NCBI GenBank assembly: GCA_913061125.1
Contig: CAJXUB010000003.1
Location: forward strand, 1-64,000
Direction of reading: 5' to 3'
DNA length: 64,000 nt
DNA from: an uncultured Flavobacteriaceae bacterium
GTDB lineage: Bacteria > Bacteroidota > Bacteroidia > Flavobacteriales > Flavobacteriaceae
In this document: in pieces, positions 41,527 through 53,025 of the stretch
Layout: each line of letters starts with the position of its first letter
How positions within the stretch are numbered: the stretch's first letter is position 1
The notes under the pieces: model-generated
What the model was told of the DNA's origin: nothing
What the model saw: only the letters and a program-made list of their open reading frames with translations
Database searches by the model: none
Translations under genes and position numbers: made by a program

Positions 41527-42654
41527 TTATTCAGAAACAATAACTTTTTCATTTGCTTTGACCAGGCGGGCACCCTTATCCACAAGAAGCGAATTTGGCA
41601 TCAAACCTTCCGAGATGTAGGTTAAATTGTTATAGGTACTGGCTTGAGTTACAAATGATTTTTTAACGGAGTAGGTATTCCCTGTTTTTTCTAAAGAAAA
41701 CACAAAACTATCACCCTTTCGGTCTTTTTGTATTAGTGTGGTTGGAATGACAACACCATTGGCCGAGAAATCATTGATCTTAACATCCGCTAACATGTTG
41801 GCTTTAAGTTCGCTACTCAAATTATCCAGATCTATACGGACCTTAAAACTTCGGTTGTTTGGGTTGATAAAATTCCCAACCTGACTAATTTTTGAGGTAA
41901 AATTTTTATCGATAGATGAGAAATACACCGCCACTTCCGTACCTTGTTTAATGGATTTTAGGTAGGTTTCTGTCACATCACATTCAATATGAATTTTATC
42001 CAAATTTACCAGCCGAAGGGCAGGCATCTGTGGCGTAGCCAGGCCGCCCGTTTTAATGAAAATCTCATCAACAGTTCCACTAAACGGCGCTATAATTTTT
42101 AGCTTTTGAGCTTGAGATTTTAGACTGTTCAAGCTGTTTTCAAGACCTTCTTTTTTGGCTTTGGCTTGCAGAAATTGCAACTCACTCCCAATATTTTGAC
42201 CCCACAAACGTTCCTGACGCTCAAATGTTGTTTTGGCCAAGTCCAACTGAGTCTGAAGTTCAGCCATAGAGCTCTTTAAAATGGAATTATCTATCTCAGC
42301 CAACGTTTGCCCCTTAGATACACGCTGGCCTTCTTTAACGTAAATTTCTGTGATATTCCCGTTGCGTTCCGGGTATAACTCCACACTTTGGTCTGCTTCA
42401 ACAACCCCTTGAACTTGGATAAAATGGTTGAATTTTTTTTCAACTGCTTTATATGCCGTTACGGCTGTCAATCGCTTGGTTGTATCCAACTCGGTAAGCT
42501 GAAATTCCACCTGTTTCAAGGCATTACTCAAACTATCTATTTGTAGAATTAACCGTGCTTTTTTAGAATTGAGCTCAACAACCGATTTCAAGGGTTGTTC
42601 TTTCTCGTTGCAAGACAAGATTATAATACTCAAAAGGGCAATTATCTTTTTCAT
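41527..42654 (-). CDS. RND efflux periplasmic adaptor (membrane fusion) subunit
   Basis: Lipoprotein N-terminus, 'GNITEIYVKEGQRVSKGQTLAEIDNSIL' lipoyl-like domain. Confidence 0.92.
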   Translation of the reverse strand: MKKIIALLSIIILSCNEKEQPLKSVVELNSKKARLILQIDSLSNALKQVEFQLTELDTTKRLTAVTAYKAVEKKFNHFIQVQGVVEADQSVELYPERNGNITEIYVKEGQRVSKGQTLAEIDNSILKSSMAELQTQLDLAKTTFERQERLWGQNIGSELQFLQAKAKKEGLENSLNSLKSQAQKLKIIAPFSGTVDEIFIKTGGLATPQMPALRLVNLDKIHIECDVTETYLKSIKQGTEVAVYFSSIDKNFTSKISQVGNFINPNNRSFKVRIDLDNLSSELKANMLADVKINDFSANGVVIPTTLIQKDRKGDSFVFSLEKTGNTYSVKKSFVTQASTYNNLTYISEGLMPNSLLVDKGARLVKANEKVIVSE

Positions 42655-42676
42655 GAATTTTGATTTCAAATTAATA

Positions 42677-44008
42677 CTATGGATTTGGGTTGAGCAGCAC
42701 ATCGAGTGCAATATGCTTATTTAAGACTTCAAGCATCGCCTGAATGTATTGTTGTTGCGCGTTGTAAAGCTGCGTTTGCGCTTGGCTCAGCTCAAAACTT
42801 GTGGCCAACCCTTCAAAAAATTTTATTTGATTTTTGTCTTCAATCCGCTCCGCAAGGTTAAGGGCCAGTTTTTTGGTATCCAAATCATTTTTTGCGAAAG
42901 ACAAATCATTTTCAGCGCGCTTGATTTGAATTTCCAATTCGCGCCGAACATTGTTCAAAGAACGTTCCGATTTTTCCAACTCAATTTTTGCTTTTTTGGT
43001 CAAAGCCGTACGACCAAACGAACTAAAAATCGGAATGGCCATATTTACTCCAAATTGCGATGCTCCAAACCATTTTTGAGAACGGTCCAAAAAATCAAAA
43101 GTTTCGTTGTTTCCAATGTAACTCCCATTCACATATGCGGTAAGGGTGGGCAGGGCTTTACTTCGTTCCAATTTTAGAAGCAATTCTTTGGAACGTACGT
43201 CATTAAGAGCAATTTTAAAATCAATATTATTTTCTAATGTTGATTGATTTGGGGTACTGGATTCAAGCATAGAATCGGCCACCAAGTTCTCCATCGAATC
43301 GCTTAAAACTACATCGGTATTGATGTCCAACCCTAAAGTCAAATTAAACATCTGATAGGCCAAATATTTTAGGTTCAAATTGAAGTTTTTAGCACTATTC
43401 AAACCGGCCAGGGTTAACTGAAGTTGTTCAATATTTTCAATTTCAGTCATGCCATTTTCATAGACTTTTTGCAGATCAGAAATTGTATTCTCTACATTGG
43501 TTGTGTTACGTTCTATGATGGATAAATTGGCCTCGATGAGCAAAATATTCCCGTAGGCCCCAACGACGGCTTTACGCAACTCGGATGTTGTTTTTTCTTT
43601 GGCCAGTTTTGAAATTTCCAAATACACTTTAGCGGCCTGAAGTCCCACTAAATACGAACCGTCAAAAAGTTTTTGGTTCAGCGTTAAAGTTCCATTGATC
43701 GTTTGTGGAGTCCCAAAAGCAATTTCTGCAAATTCTCCTGGAGTACCACCAAAAAATTCGGCAGGAACCAAAGAAACTTGTTGCTTTATCCAATTGTTGT
43801 AGGCAATATTGGCACTGATTTGAGGCAAGCCTGTTGAGGTGGTTTGCCATTTTTGGAGTTCAGCCAAACGAATATTATTGGTCGCATCCTGAGCGGATTT
43901 ATTGTTTACAATAGCATAATCAATGGCTTGCTGAAGCGAAAATAGCTTCGAATCGTTTTGAGCAATAGCCGAAATACTTACTAAAAATAGGCCAAGTATT
44001 TTATTCAT
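42677..44008 (-). CDS. TolC-family outer membrane efflux protein
   Basis: 'SLQQAIDYAIVNNKSAQDATNNIRLAELQ'; adjacent to MFP/RND genes. Confidence 0.9.
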   Translation of the reverse strand: MNKILGLFLVSISAIAQNDSKLFSLQQAIDYAIVNNKSAQDATNNIRLAELQKWQTTSTGLPQISANIAYNNWIKQQVSLVPAEFFGGTPGEFAEIAFGTPQTINGTLTLNQKLFDGSYLVGLQAAKVYLEISKLAKEKTTSELRKAVVGAYGNILLIEANLSIIERNTTNVENTISDLQKVYENGMTEIENIEQLQLTLAGLNSAKNFNLNLKYLAYQMFNLTLGLDINTDVVLSDSMENLVADSMLESSTPNQSTLENNIDFKIALNDVRSKELLLKLERSKALPTLTAYVNGSYIGNNETFDFLDRSQKWFGASQFGVNMAIPIFSSFGRTALTKKAKIELEKSERSLNNVRRELEIQIKRAENDLSFAKNDLDTKKLALNLAERIEDKNQIKFFEGLATSFELSQAQTQLYNAQQQYIQAMLEVLNKHIALDVLLNPNP

Positions 44009-44615
44009 TTTTGGTGCGATTTTTTTCAATATGTTTATTAAGAATCTTCAACCCCCGTTTTGTAACAATAGCACGAAGGTGATACTCCAGATAACTTTCA
44101 AGGAGGTAGTTTTTATTAAACTGATTTTCTGAAAATACAGCAGTGTCTCGTATTCCTGACATCCCAACAAAGTACACACGAGAAATAAAGGCGACATCAA
44201 TATCGGCTCTAAAAAGTTCAAGTTCAACCCCTCGGATCAAACTTCTTTCGACAGAGGAATGCATTTTTTCAAATTTTTTAACTTCCAATTGTTCAAAAAC
44301 TTTAGGGTAATATTTTTTAAGTTGGTAGTGTGCCGAACCGCGTTCGTTCTTCAAGTAATCCATCAAAAACATTTTGATGTCATATAACTCTTCTATGGGA
44401 TTTACAGCAGCTTTATTGATGCGTTCAATCCCAAGGTAAATTTGGTCCAAAATTGAAAATGTAACCGTGCGAACAAGCTCCGTTTTATTCGAAAAATGAA
44501 TGTAAATGGTTTTTTTTGAAATACCCATCGCAGCGGCAATGTCGTCCATAGTCACGTTTTTAAACCCAAGGGTTAAAAACAATTCTTCAGATTTTGATAC
44601 GATTTCGTTTTTCAT
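44001..44615 (-). CDS. TetR/AcrR-family regulator
   Basis: 'FLTLGFKNVTMDDIAAAMGISKKTIYIHFSNKTELV'. Confidence 0.9.
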   Translation of the reverse strand: MKNEIVSKSEELFLTLGFKNVTMDDIAAAMGISKKTIYIHFSNKTELVRTVTFSILDQIYLGIERINKAAVNPIEELYDIKMFLMDYLKNERGSAHYQLKKYYPKVFEQLEVKKFEKMHSSVERSLIRGVELELFRADIDVAFISRVYFVGMSGIRDTAVFSENQFNKNYLLESYLEYHLRAIVTKRGLKILNKHIEKNRTKNE

Positions 44616-44742
44616 CATTTCAAGAACGCAAATGTAACACGGAAACTTTAAAAACACCAAAAGTTTCCATAGTTTTTACAATTTTTTAACATTTGTCAAA
44701 CCTTAGCGGCTAAATACACATAATTCTGTTATTTTTGTTTTG

Positions 44743-45720
44743 ATGAAAACAATTGAAGATTACCGAGCCCTTTTGCTGTCACATTTGGAGCAGTACAACA
44801 GCGGTTCAAAACAACCCTATCAACTGTACGATCCCATTCAGTACATTTTGGAATTGGGTGGAAAACGCCTTCGTCCAACTCTCACTCTCATGACAACCGA
44901 TGCCTTTGGAGGCGATACTTCAAAAGCCTTGAATGCCGCCCTCGCCATTGAAGTATTTCATAATTTTTCATTAATCCACGACGACATCATGGACAACGCC
45001 CCCCTGCGAAGAGGCCAACAAACCGTTCATGAAAAATGGGATTTAAACACAGGGATTCTTTCTGGTGATGCGATGCTCATCCTGGCCTACCAATTGTTTG
45101 AGTCCTACAATGCAGTCCAATTCAAAGCCCTAACCACGCTGTTCAGCCAAACGGCCCTGGAAGTTTGTGAGGGGCAACAATACGATATTGATTTTGAAAA
45201 CCGCTTCGATGTCACCATACCAGAATACATTAAAATGATTGAATACAAAACGGCCGTTTTAGTTGGAGCTGCCATGCAAATGGGAGCCATTGTTGCTGGG
45301 GCATCTGTAACGGATCAACAAAGGATATATGATTTTGGTCGAAATCTCGGCATTGCATTCCAGTTGCAAGACGATTATTTGGACGCTTATGGTGATCCGA
45401 AATTATTTGGAAAACAAGTTGGAGGCGATATTCTTGAAAACAAAAAAACCCACCTTTTTTTGAAAGCCATGGAATTAGGATCGGAACAATGTAAAGCCCA
45501 AATCAAACAGTTGTTTACCGAAACGAATCTATCCTCAGTGGCAAAAATAGAGACCGCATTGGCTCTTTTTGAGAGCAGCGGAGCAGCCACCGCCACCAAA
45601 CAGGCCATCGAGCAGTACACCAATAAGGCCCTGCGATGTCTCTCGGATTTGCCCATCACAGACGCTATGAAACAAATGCTACAAAACTTCGGGCTTGAAT
45701 TGATGCGTAGGTCCTCATAA
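44743..45720 (+). CDS. Polyprenyl diphosphate synthase
   Basis: 'GGKRLRPTLTLM', 'LIHDDIMDNAPLRRGQQTVH', 'FQLQDDYLDAYGDP'. Confidence 0.95.
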   Translation: MKTIEDYRALLLSHLEQYNSGSKQPYQLYDPIQYILELGGKRLRPTLTLMTTDAFGGDTSKALNAALAIEVFHNFSLIHDDIMDNAPLRRGQQTVHEKWDLNTGILSGDAMLILAYQLFESYNAVQFKALTTLFSQTALEVCEGQQYDIDFENRFDVTIPEYIKMIEYKTAVLVGAAMQMGAIVAGASVTDQQRIYDFGRNLGIAFQLQDDYLDAYGDPKLFGKQVGGDILENKKTHLFLKAMELGSEQCKAQIKQLFTETNLSSVAKIETALALFESSGAATATKQAIEQYTNKALRCLSDLPITDAMKQMLQNFGLELMRRSS

Positions 45721-45848
45721 TTAATTCTCTATTCTCTGAAATTTTTCGATATAAAACTTTCAAAATACTGTGTGATTTTGTTAAAAGTTGTAATTTTGTT
45801 TTATAATAATCTTAACATTTTGGTAAAGATTACATCGATTGATTCTAA

Positions 45849-48617
45849 ATGGATAAATATTCTTTTTTAAACGCAGCGCACACCGTTTATTTTGCAGAAT
45901 TGTACGAACAATACCAGCAAGATCCAGACGGTGTTGAACCAAGTTGGCGGGCCTTTTTCCAGGGCTACGACTTCGGCAGTGAAACCTATGGTTTGAATGG
46001 TGAGGTTATTGAAGGGGTCAGCACCCAAGTTCCAGAGCATGTTCAAAAAGAATTTCAGGTGGTGAAACTTATCGATGGTTACAGGACGAGAGGGCATTTA
46101 TTTACTAAAACGAATCCGGTGAGAGAACGCCGAAAGTATGCTCCAACCCTTGAAATTGAAAATTTTGGGTTACATCAAAACGATTTAGAAACGGTTTTTA
46201 ATGCTGGTGAAATTTTAGGCATTGGCCCACAAACACTAAGAGAAATTCGCAAACATTTGGAGGCCATTTATTGCGATTCCACAGGGATTGAGTACATGTA
46301 CATTCGTCAACCGGAAGAAATTCAATGGATTCAAAACCGATTAAATCATAACGATAATCACGGCGAATTTTCTGCCGAAGAAAAAAAACACATCTTAAGA
46401 AAACTTAATGAGGCGGTTTCTTTTGAAAACTTTTTACACACAAAATACGTCGGACAAAAGCGATTTTCACTGGAGGGAAATGAATCGCTTATCCCTGCTT
46501 TGGATGCCCTAATTGAAAAAGCAGCAAGCTATGGGGTTAAAGAATTTGTTATGGGGATGGCGCATCGTGGCCGATTGAACACCTTAACCAATATTTTTGG
46601 AAAATCTGCCAAAGACATTTTTAGTGAATTTGATGGTAAAGATTACGAAGAAGAAGTTTTTGATGGCGATGTCAAGTATCACTTGGGCTGGACCAGTAAT
46701 CGCCTGACAGATAATGGCAATCGAATCAACCTTAGTATTGCACCAAACCCCTCGCATTTAGAAACTGTTGGTGCTGTGGTTGAAGGCATCACACGGGCCA
46801 AACAGGACCAATATGATAAGGACGACTTCAGTAAAGTTTTACCCATAGTAGTTCATGGAGATGCCGCAATTGCAGGCCAAGGCCTTATTTATGAAGTCGT
46901 TCAAATGGCTAAACTTGACGGCTATAAAACCAACGGAACCATTCATATTGTTGTCAATAATCAAATTGGGTTTACTACCAACTATTTAGACGCAAGATCC
47001 AGTACGTATTGTACCGATGTTGGAAAAGTAACTCTATCTCCAGTGCTTCATGTCAATGCAGATGATGTGGAAGCCGTAGTGCATGCAGTTCGCTTTGCAT
47101 TGGACTTTAGGATGGAATTCAAGCGCGATGTGTTTATCGATCTTTTGGGATATAGAAAATACGGTCACAACGAAGGGGACGAACCTCGATTTACACAGCC
47201 AAAGCTCTATAAGGCCATTGCAAAACACCAAAATCCAAGAGATATTTATGCCGAAAGATTAATTGCTGAAGGCATCATTGATCAACACTACATTAAACAA
47301 CTTGAAACGAATTATAAAACCAGTTTAGAATCTGAACTTGAAGATTCTAGAAAAGAGGATAAAACCGTCATAACCCCATTTATGCAAGAGGCATGGAGTG
47401 GATTTCACAGAGCAAAATCAGACCAAATGCTTGAGCCTACTGACACCACTTACCCAAAAGCAAAACTTAAGGCCATAACTAGAGCTTTATCAACATTACC
47501 AGAGGACAAAAAATTTATCAGAAAAATTGAACGTCTGGTACAATCCAGACAAACCATGTTTGACAACGACGCTTTGGACTGGGCTATGGCAGAACATTTG
47601 GCCTATGGTTCTCTGTTGGAAGAAGGGTTTGATGTTCGAATTTCTGGGCAAGATGTGGAGCGCGGAACTTTCTCACACCGTCACGCCATAGTCAAAGTAG
47701 AGGACAGCGAAGAAGAAGTGGTTCTGTTAAATAATATCAGTGAAAATCAAGGGCGATTTTACATCTATAATTCACTTTTATCAGAGTACGGCGTTCTTGG
47801 ATTTGACTACGGTTACGCCATGGCCAGCCCCAACACCTTAACCATTTGGGAAGCCCAATTTGGTGATTTTAGCAATGGAGCTCAAATCATGATTGACCAA
47901 TACATTTCAAGCGGCGAAGACAAATGGAAAACTCCCAATGGAATCGTTATGCTTTTACCTCACGGTTACGAAGGCCAAGGGGCCGAACATTCCTCTGGGC
48001 GTATGGAACGGTATTTACAACTTTGTGCCAAAGACAACATGTTTATTGCAGATTGCACTACCCCTGCCAACATGTTTCATCTGTTACGGCGACAGCTCAA
48101 AGCCAATTTTAGAAAGCCACTTATTGTTTTCACTCCAAAGAGTTTATTAAGACACCCCAAAGTACTTTCTACCACCGAAGCATTTGCAACGGGCAGTTTC
48201 CAACCCCTAATTGACGATAAATTGGCCAAAGCATCTGAAATAAAAACTCTCGTTTTTGTGACAGGCAAATTCTATTACGATCTTTTAGAAGCTCAAGAAC
48301 AACTCCAAAGACAAGATGTAGCTTTGGTTAGAATCGAACAATTATTTCCGTTACCGGAAGAAGAAATTCAAAACGTTTTAGCTCGATACAACAAAGCTAA
48401 AGACATTGTATGGGCCCAAGAAGAACCCAGGAATATGGGAGCTTACGCTCACATGCTACTTCACTTGGAAACAGCAAAAAATTGGCGTGTAGCATCAAGA
48501 CGAAGCTACAGCGCACCAGCCGCAGGAAGTGCCACAAGGTCCAAACGCAGACATCAAGAAATTATCGATTATGTGTTTGACAGCACCAAAGACAATCAAA
48601 GAAAAAGACGAAAATAA
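45849..48617 (+). CDS. sucA: 2-oxoglutarate dehydrogenase E1
   Basis: 'MGMAHRGRLNTLTNI', 'HGDAAIAGQGLIYEVVQM', 'LPHGYEGQGAEHSSGRMERYLQL'. Confidence 0.97.
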   Translation: MDKYSFLNAAHTVYFAELYEQYQQDPDGVEPSWRAFFQGYDFGSETYGLNGEVIEGVSTQVPEHVQKEFQVVKLIDGYRTRGHLFTKTNPVRERRKYAPTLEIENFGLHQNDLETVFNAGEILGIGPQTLREIRKHLEAIYCDSTGIEYMYIRQPEEIQWIQNRLNHNDNHGEFSAEEKKHILRKLNEAVSFENFLHTKYVGQKRFSLEGNESLIPALDALIEKAASYGVKEFVMGMAHRGRLNTLTNIFGKSAKDIFSEFDGKDYEEEVFDGDVKYHLGWTSNRLTDNGNRINLSIAPNPSHLETVGAVVEGITRAKQDQYDKDDFSKVLPIVVHGDAAIAGQGLIYEVVQMAKLDGYKTNGTIHIVVNNQIGFTTNYLDARSSTYCTDVGKVTLSPVLHVNADDVEAVVHAVRFALDFRMEFKRDVFIDLLGYRKYGHNEGDEPRFTQPKLYKAIAKHQNPRDIYAERLIAEGIIDQHYIKQLETNYKTSLESELEDSRKEDKTVITPFMQEAWSGFHRAKSDQMLEPTDTTYPKAKLKAITRALSTLPEDKKFIRKIERLVQSRQTMFDNDALDWAMAEHLAYGSLLEEGFDVRISGQDVERGTFSHRHAIVKVEDSEEEVVLLNNISENQGRFYIYNSLLSEYGVLGFDYGYAMASPNTLTIWEAQFGDFSNGAQIMIDQYISSGEDKWKTPNGIVMLLPHGYEGQGAEHSSGRMERYLQLCAKDNMFIADCTTPANMFHLLRRQLKANFRKPLIVFTPKSLLRHPKVLSTTEAFATGSFQPLIDDKLAKASEIKTLVFVTGKFYYDLLEAQEQLQRQDVALVRIEQLFPLPEEEIQNVLARYNKAKDIVWAQEEPRNMGAYAHMLLHLETAKNWRVASRRSYSAPAAGSATRSKRRHQEIIDYVFDSTKDNQRKRRK

Positions 48618-48623
48618 AACAAG

Positions 48624-49835
48624 ATGATTTTAGAAATGAAAGTCCCCTCTCCGGGCGAATCCATAACAGAAGTTGAAATTGCAGAATGGTTAGTTCAAGA
48701 CGGCGATTATGTCGAAAAAGATCAAACTATTGCTGAAGTCGACAGCGACAAAGCCACCTTAGAGCTTCCAGCTGAAGTCAGTGGAACCATCACACTCAAA
48801 GCCGAAGAGGGTGATGCCGTTGAGGTTGGAGCCGTTGTTTGTTTGATCGACACTAGCGCATTAAAACCAGAAGGAGAGACACAGACTGAGTCCGTTAAAA
48901 ATCCCAACCCAACCCCAGTAGCACCGTCAGTAAAAGAATCATCCAAAACCACTTATGCCTCTGGAACTGCAAGCCCTGCAGCAAAAAAAATTCTTTCTGA
49001 AAAAGGCATTGACCCCAGCTCAATTTCTGGCACTGGAAAAGACGGACGAGTGACTAAAGAGGATGCCATAAATGCGGTACCATCTATGGGACAAAAAGTT
49101 GACGTAGAAGGGCGAGAGGTAACCCGATCAAAACTCTCCATGCTGCGTCGTAAAGTGGCAGAACGCCTTGTTTCGGCCAAAAACGAAACAGCCATGTTAA
49201 CCACTTTTAATGAGGTTGACATGTCTCCCATTTTTGAACTCCGCAAACAATACAAAGAAGTCTTTAAAGAAAAGCATGGCGTGGGCTTAGGATTTATGAG
49301 TTTTTTCACCTTAGCAGTGGTTCGCGCCTTGAAATTATTCCCTGCAGTCAATTCCATGATAGACGGAAAAGAAATGATTTCGTATGATTTTTGTGACATA
49401 AGCATTGCTGTTTCAGGCCCAAAAGGCCTCATGGTTCCCGTGATTCGAAATGCTGAAAATTTATCTTTCAGAGGGGTGGAATCGGAAGTTAAACGATTGG
49501 CCATTCGTGCTCGAGATGGACAAATTACGGTCGATGAAATGACAGGAGGAACCTTCACCATTTCCAATGGAGGGGTGTTTGGAAGTATGCTATCGACCCC
49601 CATTATTAATCCCCCTCAAAGCGGTATTTTGGGCATGCACAATATTATTGAAAGACCTGTTGCTGTTGATGGTAAAGTGGACATTCGTCCAATGATGTAT
49701 GTGGCTCTTTCTTACGACCACAGAATTATTGATGGAAAAGAATCGGTTGGGTTTTTGGTTGCCGTCAAAGAGGCCTTGGAAAACCCACAAGAATTCTTGA
49801 TGAACAATAATGTTCTTGTTGCGCTAGAGCTTTAG
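48624..49835 (+). CDS. sucB: 2-oxoglutarate dehydrogenase E2 (dihydrolipoyl succinyltransferase)
   Basis: Lipoyl '[17 protein letters not shown]', PSBD '[31 protein letters not shown]', '[11 protein letters not shown]'. Confidence 0.96.
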   Translation: MILEMKVPSPGESITEVEIAEWLVQDGDYVEKDQTIAEVDSDKATLELPAEVSGTITLKAEEGDAVEVGAVVCLIDTSALKPEGETQTESVKNPNPTPVAPSVKESSKTTYASGTASPAAKKILSEKGIDPSSISGTGKDGRVTKEDAINAVPSMGQKVDVEGREVTRSKLSMLRRKVAERLVSAKNETAMLTTFNEVDMSPIFELRKQYKEVFKEKHGVGLGFMSFFTLAVVRALKLFPAVNSMIDGKEMISYDFCDISIAVSGPKGLMVPVIRNAENLSFRGVESEVKRLAIRARDGQITVDEMTGGTFTISNGGVFGSMLSTPIINPPQSGILGMHNIIERPVAVDGKVDIRPMMYVALSYDHRIIDGKESVGFLVAVKEALENPQEFLMNNNVLVALEL

Positions 49836-52669
49836 TGGGCCTCCAGCCAATTCTGCCCCATATCCATATCCACATCAAGAGGGACGAGCATGTCGTAGGC
49901 CGTTTCCATTTCGGATTTGATTAGCGCTTTGACCTGTTCTAATTCAGGATTATACACATCAAAAACAAGTTCGTCATGTACCTGTAACAGCATTTTGGTC
50001 TTATACCCGCCCTTGTTGAGTTTATCATGGATGTTAATCATCGCAATTTTAATAATATCTGCAGCACTTCCTTGTATGGGGGCATTAACTGCGTTTCGTT
50101 CCGCTGCTCCTCTTACAACTGCATTTCTGGAATTTATATCTTTTAAATACCGACGCCGTTCAAGGATTGTTTTAACATACCCATTTTCACGAGCAAAATG
50201 AATTTGTTGATCGATGAAACGGCGCAATTTTGGATATGTGGCATAATAGGTGTCAATGAGAGTTTTGGCTTCCGAACGACTCAAATCCGTCTGGTTGCTA
50301 AGACCGAAAGCAGAAACACCATAGATGATTCCAAAATTAACAGTTTTGGCGTGACTTCGCTGTTCGCGGGTTACCTCACCAATTGGAATATTAAACACTT
50401 TTGAGGCAGTCGAGGCATGAATATCTTCACCGTTTTTAAACGCCTGAATCATAGTTTCCTCTTGGCTTAGTGCTGCAATAACGCGTAGTTCTATTTGTGA
50501 GTAATCGGCAGCCATTAAGGTAAAATCTTTCCCCTTTGGAATAAATGCTTTACGAACTTGACGTCCACGTTCGGTACGAATAGGAATATTCTGAAGATTG
50601 GGGTTATTACTGCTTAGCCGTCCTGTGGCTGCTACGGTTTGAAGATACTCGGTATGAATACGACCTGTGGTTTTTAACACTTGATTGGGTAGCGCATCTA
50701 CATAGGTGTTTTTTAGTTTGGTCAAGCCCCGGTAGTCTAAAACATGTTGTATGATATCATGGTCTTTAGCCAATGCAGAAAGCACATCTTCAGCGGTACT
50801 GTATTGACCAGTTTTTGTTTTTTTAGGTTTATCAACAAGGGTTAATTTCTCAAACAAGATAATACCCAGTTGCTTTGGCGAGGCAATATTGAAAACTTCG
50901 CCGGCCTTGTCGTAAATGGCTTGTTCTAAAGTTTTTATGTCGTTATCCAATTCAACGCTCAATGTGTTTAAAAAATCAACATCCAAGTTAATTCCCTCTT
51001 GCTCCATCGAAGCCAAGACTTTAATAAGTGGTATTTCTATGGTTTTGAAAAGATTAAGCGTATTGGCATCCAACAGTTCAGTTTTGAAATGCTGTGCCAA
51101 TTGGTATGTGATATCGGCATCCTCTACGGCGTATTCGGTGAGTTTTGACAGTTCAACATCACGCATGGTTTTTTGATGTTTGCCTTTTTTTCCAATCAAC
51201 TCTTCAATAGAAATGGGCGTATAATTGAGGTAAGTTTCGGCCAAAACGTTCATGTTGTGACGCATGTCGGGGTTAATGAGATAATGCGCAATCATGGTGT
51301 CAAAAAGAGGCCCTTCAACCGACACATTATATTGGCTCAAAACTTTTATATCGTATTTTAAATTTTGACCAATTTTTTCAATTTTTGGATGCTCAAAAAA
51401 GGGTTTTAAAGTTGTAAGGAGGGCTTGGGCGTTTTGGACGTCTTCTGGAAAGGGGATATAAAATCCCTTATGTGATTCCCAGGAAAATGCAATGCCAACC
51501 AGTTTTGCAGTCAAAGGGTTTAAACTGGTGGTTTCGGTATCAAAGCAAACGGATTTTTGCTGCATCAATTGGGTTAAAAATAAATCCATTGCAACAGGAC
51601 TTTCTATGGATTGGTAATAATGCGGGATGGAGGTTATGGATTGTCTTTTGAAATCACCAGGGGAAGATTGCTCTGCATTTTGATCATCGAAGAGAGAAAA
51701 TTGCCCTGCTCCAGCGTGTTGAGTTTGTTTTGGCGCAACAGCTTGATTGGTGGCCGGAGGTTGGGTTTTGGTCATTTCATCGGAGCCCGTGTCGAAGATT
51801 TTTTTAAAATGTTCTGCTAAACGTCTAAATTCTAAATCTTCGAAAATGGCATTCACTTGTTCAAAATTTGGTGGGTCTAACTCAAAGGTTTTGGCATCAA
51901 ATTCAACAGGAACATCCAACAAAATGGTGGCCAATTTTTTGGACAGAAGCCCCAACTCTGCATTGGCTTCAACCTTTTCTTTCATTTTTCCTTTCAGCTC
52001 ATGAACATTTTCAATGAGCCCCTCCATACTGCCATAGAGCTTGATAAATTTTTTGGCAGTTTTGTCCCCAACGCCAGGAAGCCCAGGGATATTATCCACC
52101 GCATCGCCTTTCATTCCTAAAAAATCGATAACTTGTTTGGGGTCTTCGACTTCAAATTTTTCTTTTACTTCAGAAATACCCCAAGTTTCATAACCCCCAC
52201 CAAACATGGGACGGTACATAAAAATATTGTCACTGACCAGCTGCGCAAAATCTTTATCGGGGGTAACCATAAAAGTTTGAAAACCTTCATTTTCGGCTTT
52301 TTTGGCTAAAGTCCCAATAATATCATCGGCTTCATATCCTTCTTTGACAATCACAGGAATGTGCATGGCTTCTAAGAGGTTATAGATGTAAGGCACTGCC
52401 AGCTTTATGCCCTCTGGTGTTTCATCTCTGTTGGCTTTATATTCTGGAAAAATCTCGAGGCGATCGGTACTACCGCCCTTGTCAAAACAAACGGCCAAAT
52501 GATCTGGTCGCTCTCGTTTAATGACATCTAAAAGTGAATTTGTAAACCCCAGAATCGCAGAGGTATCCAGTCCTTTGGAATTAATTCTTGGATTTTTAAT
52601 AAAGGCATAATATCCTCTAAAAATTAGGGCATAGGCATCGAGAAGAAAGAGACGTTTTTGTTGTTGCAT
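49832..52669 (-). CDS. polA: DNA polymerase I
   Basis: 5'-nuclease domain, 3'-5' exo '[18 protein letters not shown]', polymerase '[17 protein letters not shown]' and '[10 protein letters not shown]'. Confidence 0.96.
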   Translation of the reverse strand: MQQQKRLFLLDAYALIFRGYYAFIKNPRINSKGLDTSAILGFTNSLLDVIKRERPDHLAVCFDKGGSTDRLEIFPEYKANRDETPEGIKLAVPYIYNLLEAMHIPVIVKEGYEADDIIGTLAKKAENEGFQTFMVTPDKDFAQLVSDNIFMYRPMFGGGYETWGISEVKEKFEVEDPKQVIDFLGMKGDAVDNIPGLPGVGDKTAKKFIKLYGSMEGLIENVHELKGKMKEKVEANAELGLLSKKLATILLDVPVEFDAKTFELDPPNFEQVNAIFEDLEFRRLAEHFKKIFDTGSDEMTKTQPPATNQAVAPKQTQHAGAGQFSLFDDQNAEQSSPGDFKRQSITSIPHYYQSIESPVAMDLFLTQLMQQKSVCFDTETTSLNPLTAKLVGIAFSWESHKGFYIPFPEDVQNAQALLTTLKPFFEHPKIEKIGQNLKYDIKVLSQYNVSVEGPLFDTMIAHYLINPDMRHNMNVLAETYLNYTPISIEELIGKKGKHQKTMRDVELSKLTEYAVEDADITYQLAQHFKTELLDANTLNLFKTIEIPLIKVLASMEQEGINLDVDFLNTLSVELDNDIKTLEQAIYDKAGEVFNIASPKQLGIILFEKLTLVDKPKKTKTGQYSTAEDVLSALAKDHDIIQHVLDYRGLTKLKNTYVDALPNQVLKTTGRIHTEYLQTVAATGRLSSNNPNLQNIPIRTERGRQVRKAFIPKGKDFTLMAADYSQIELRVIAALSQEETMIQAFKNGEDIHASTASKVFNIPIGEVTREQRSHAKTVNFGIIYGVSAFGLSNQTDLSRSEAKTLIDTYYATYPKLRRFIDQQIHFARENGYVKTILERRRYLKDINSRNAVVRGAAERNAVNAPIQGSAADIIKIAMINIHDKLNKGGYKTKMLLQVHDELVFDVYNPELEQVKALIKSEMETAYDMLVPLDVDMDMGQNWLEAH

Positions 52670-52700
52670 GGGTTATGATGTTCGATAAAAAATCTAAATT

Positions 52701-53009
52701 TTAAGTTTGGTTATTTCCATTTTGATATTGAGCCATTGTAAAGCCTTGATCATTAGCGAAAAATTCTGCTTCAACGGCATTGTTTGTGGTTATATATCCG
52801 ACTTGAAAATTCTTACAATCACTACAGGGTTTTTGAATAATTATGGCAATAGCTTCCTCACGAGCTTCTTCAGGTATTTTTTCTGGTCTTATGAGTTCAA
52901 CAGTTAAAAAACTCTTATCGGTCGATTTTTCACATCGAACAACAGAACTACCAAGAGCAACTCCAAGTCCAGAAAACGTTGTGTCTTTTTCGAATGATTT
53001 GCGTTTCAT
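52701..53009 (-). CDS. Hypothetical protein, 102 aa, contains PCSDC
   Basis: ORF between polA and MFS gene; no family recognised. Confidence 0.5.
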   Translation of the reverse strand: MKRKSFEKDTTFSGLGVALGSSVVRCEKSTDKSFLTVELIRPEKIPEEAREEAIAIIIQKPCSDCKNFQVGYITTNNAVEAEFFANDQGFTMAQYQNGNNQT

Positions 53010-53025
53010 TACTATTGTTTAAACC

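Noticed and set aside
48953-49603. 216-aa antisense ORF in sucB
   Set aside because: Shadow ORF opposite conserved lipoyl/catalytic domain coding sequence.
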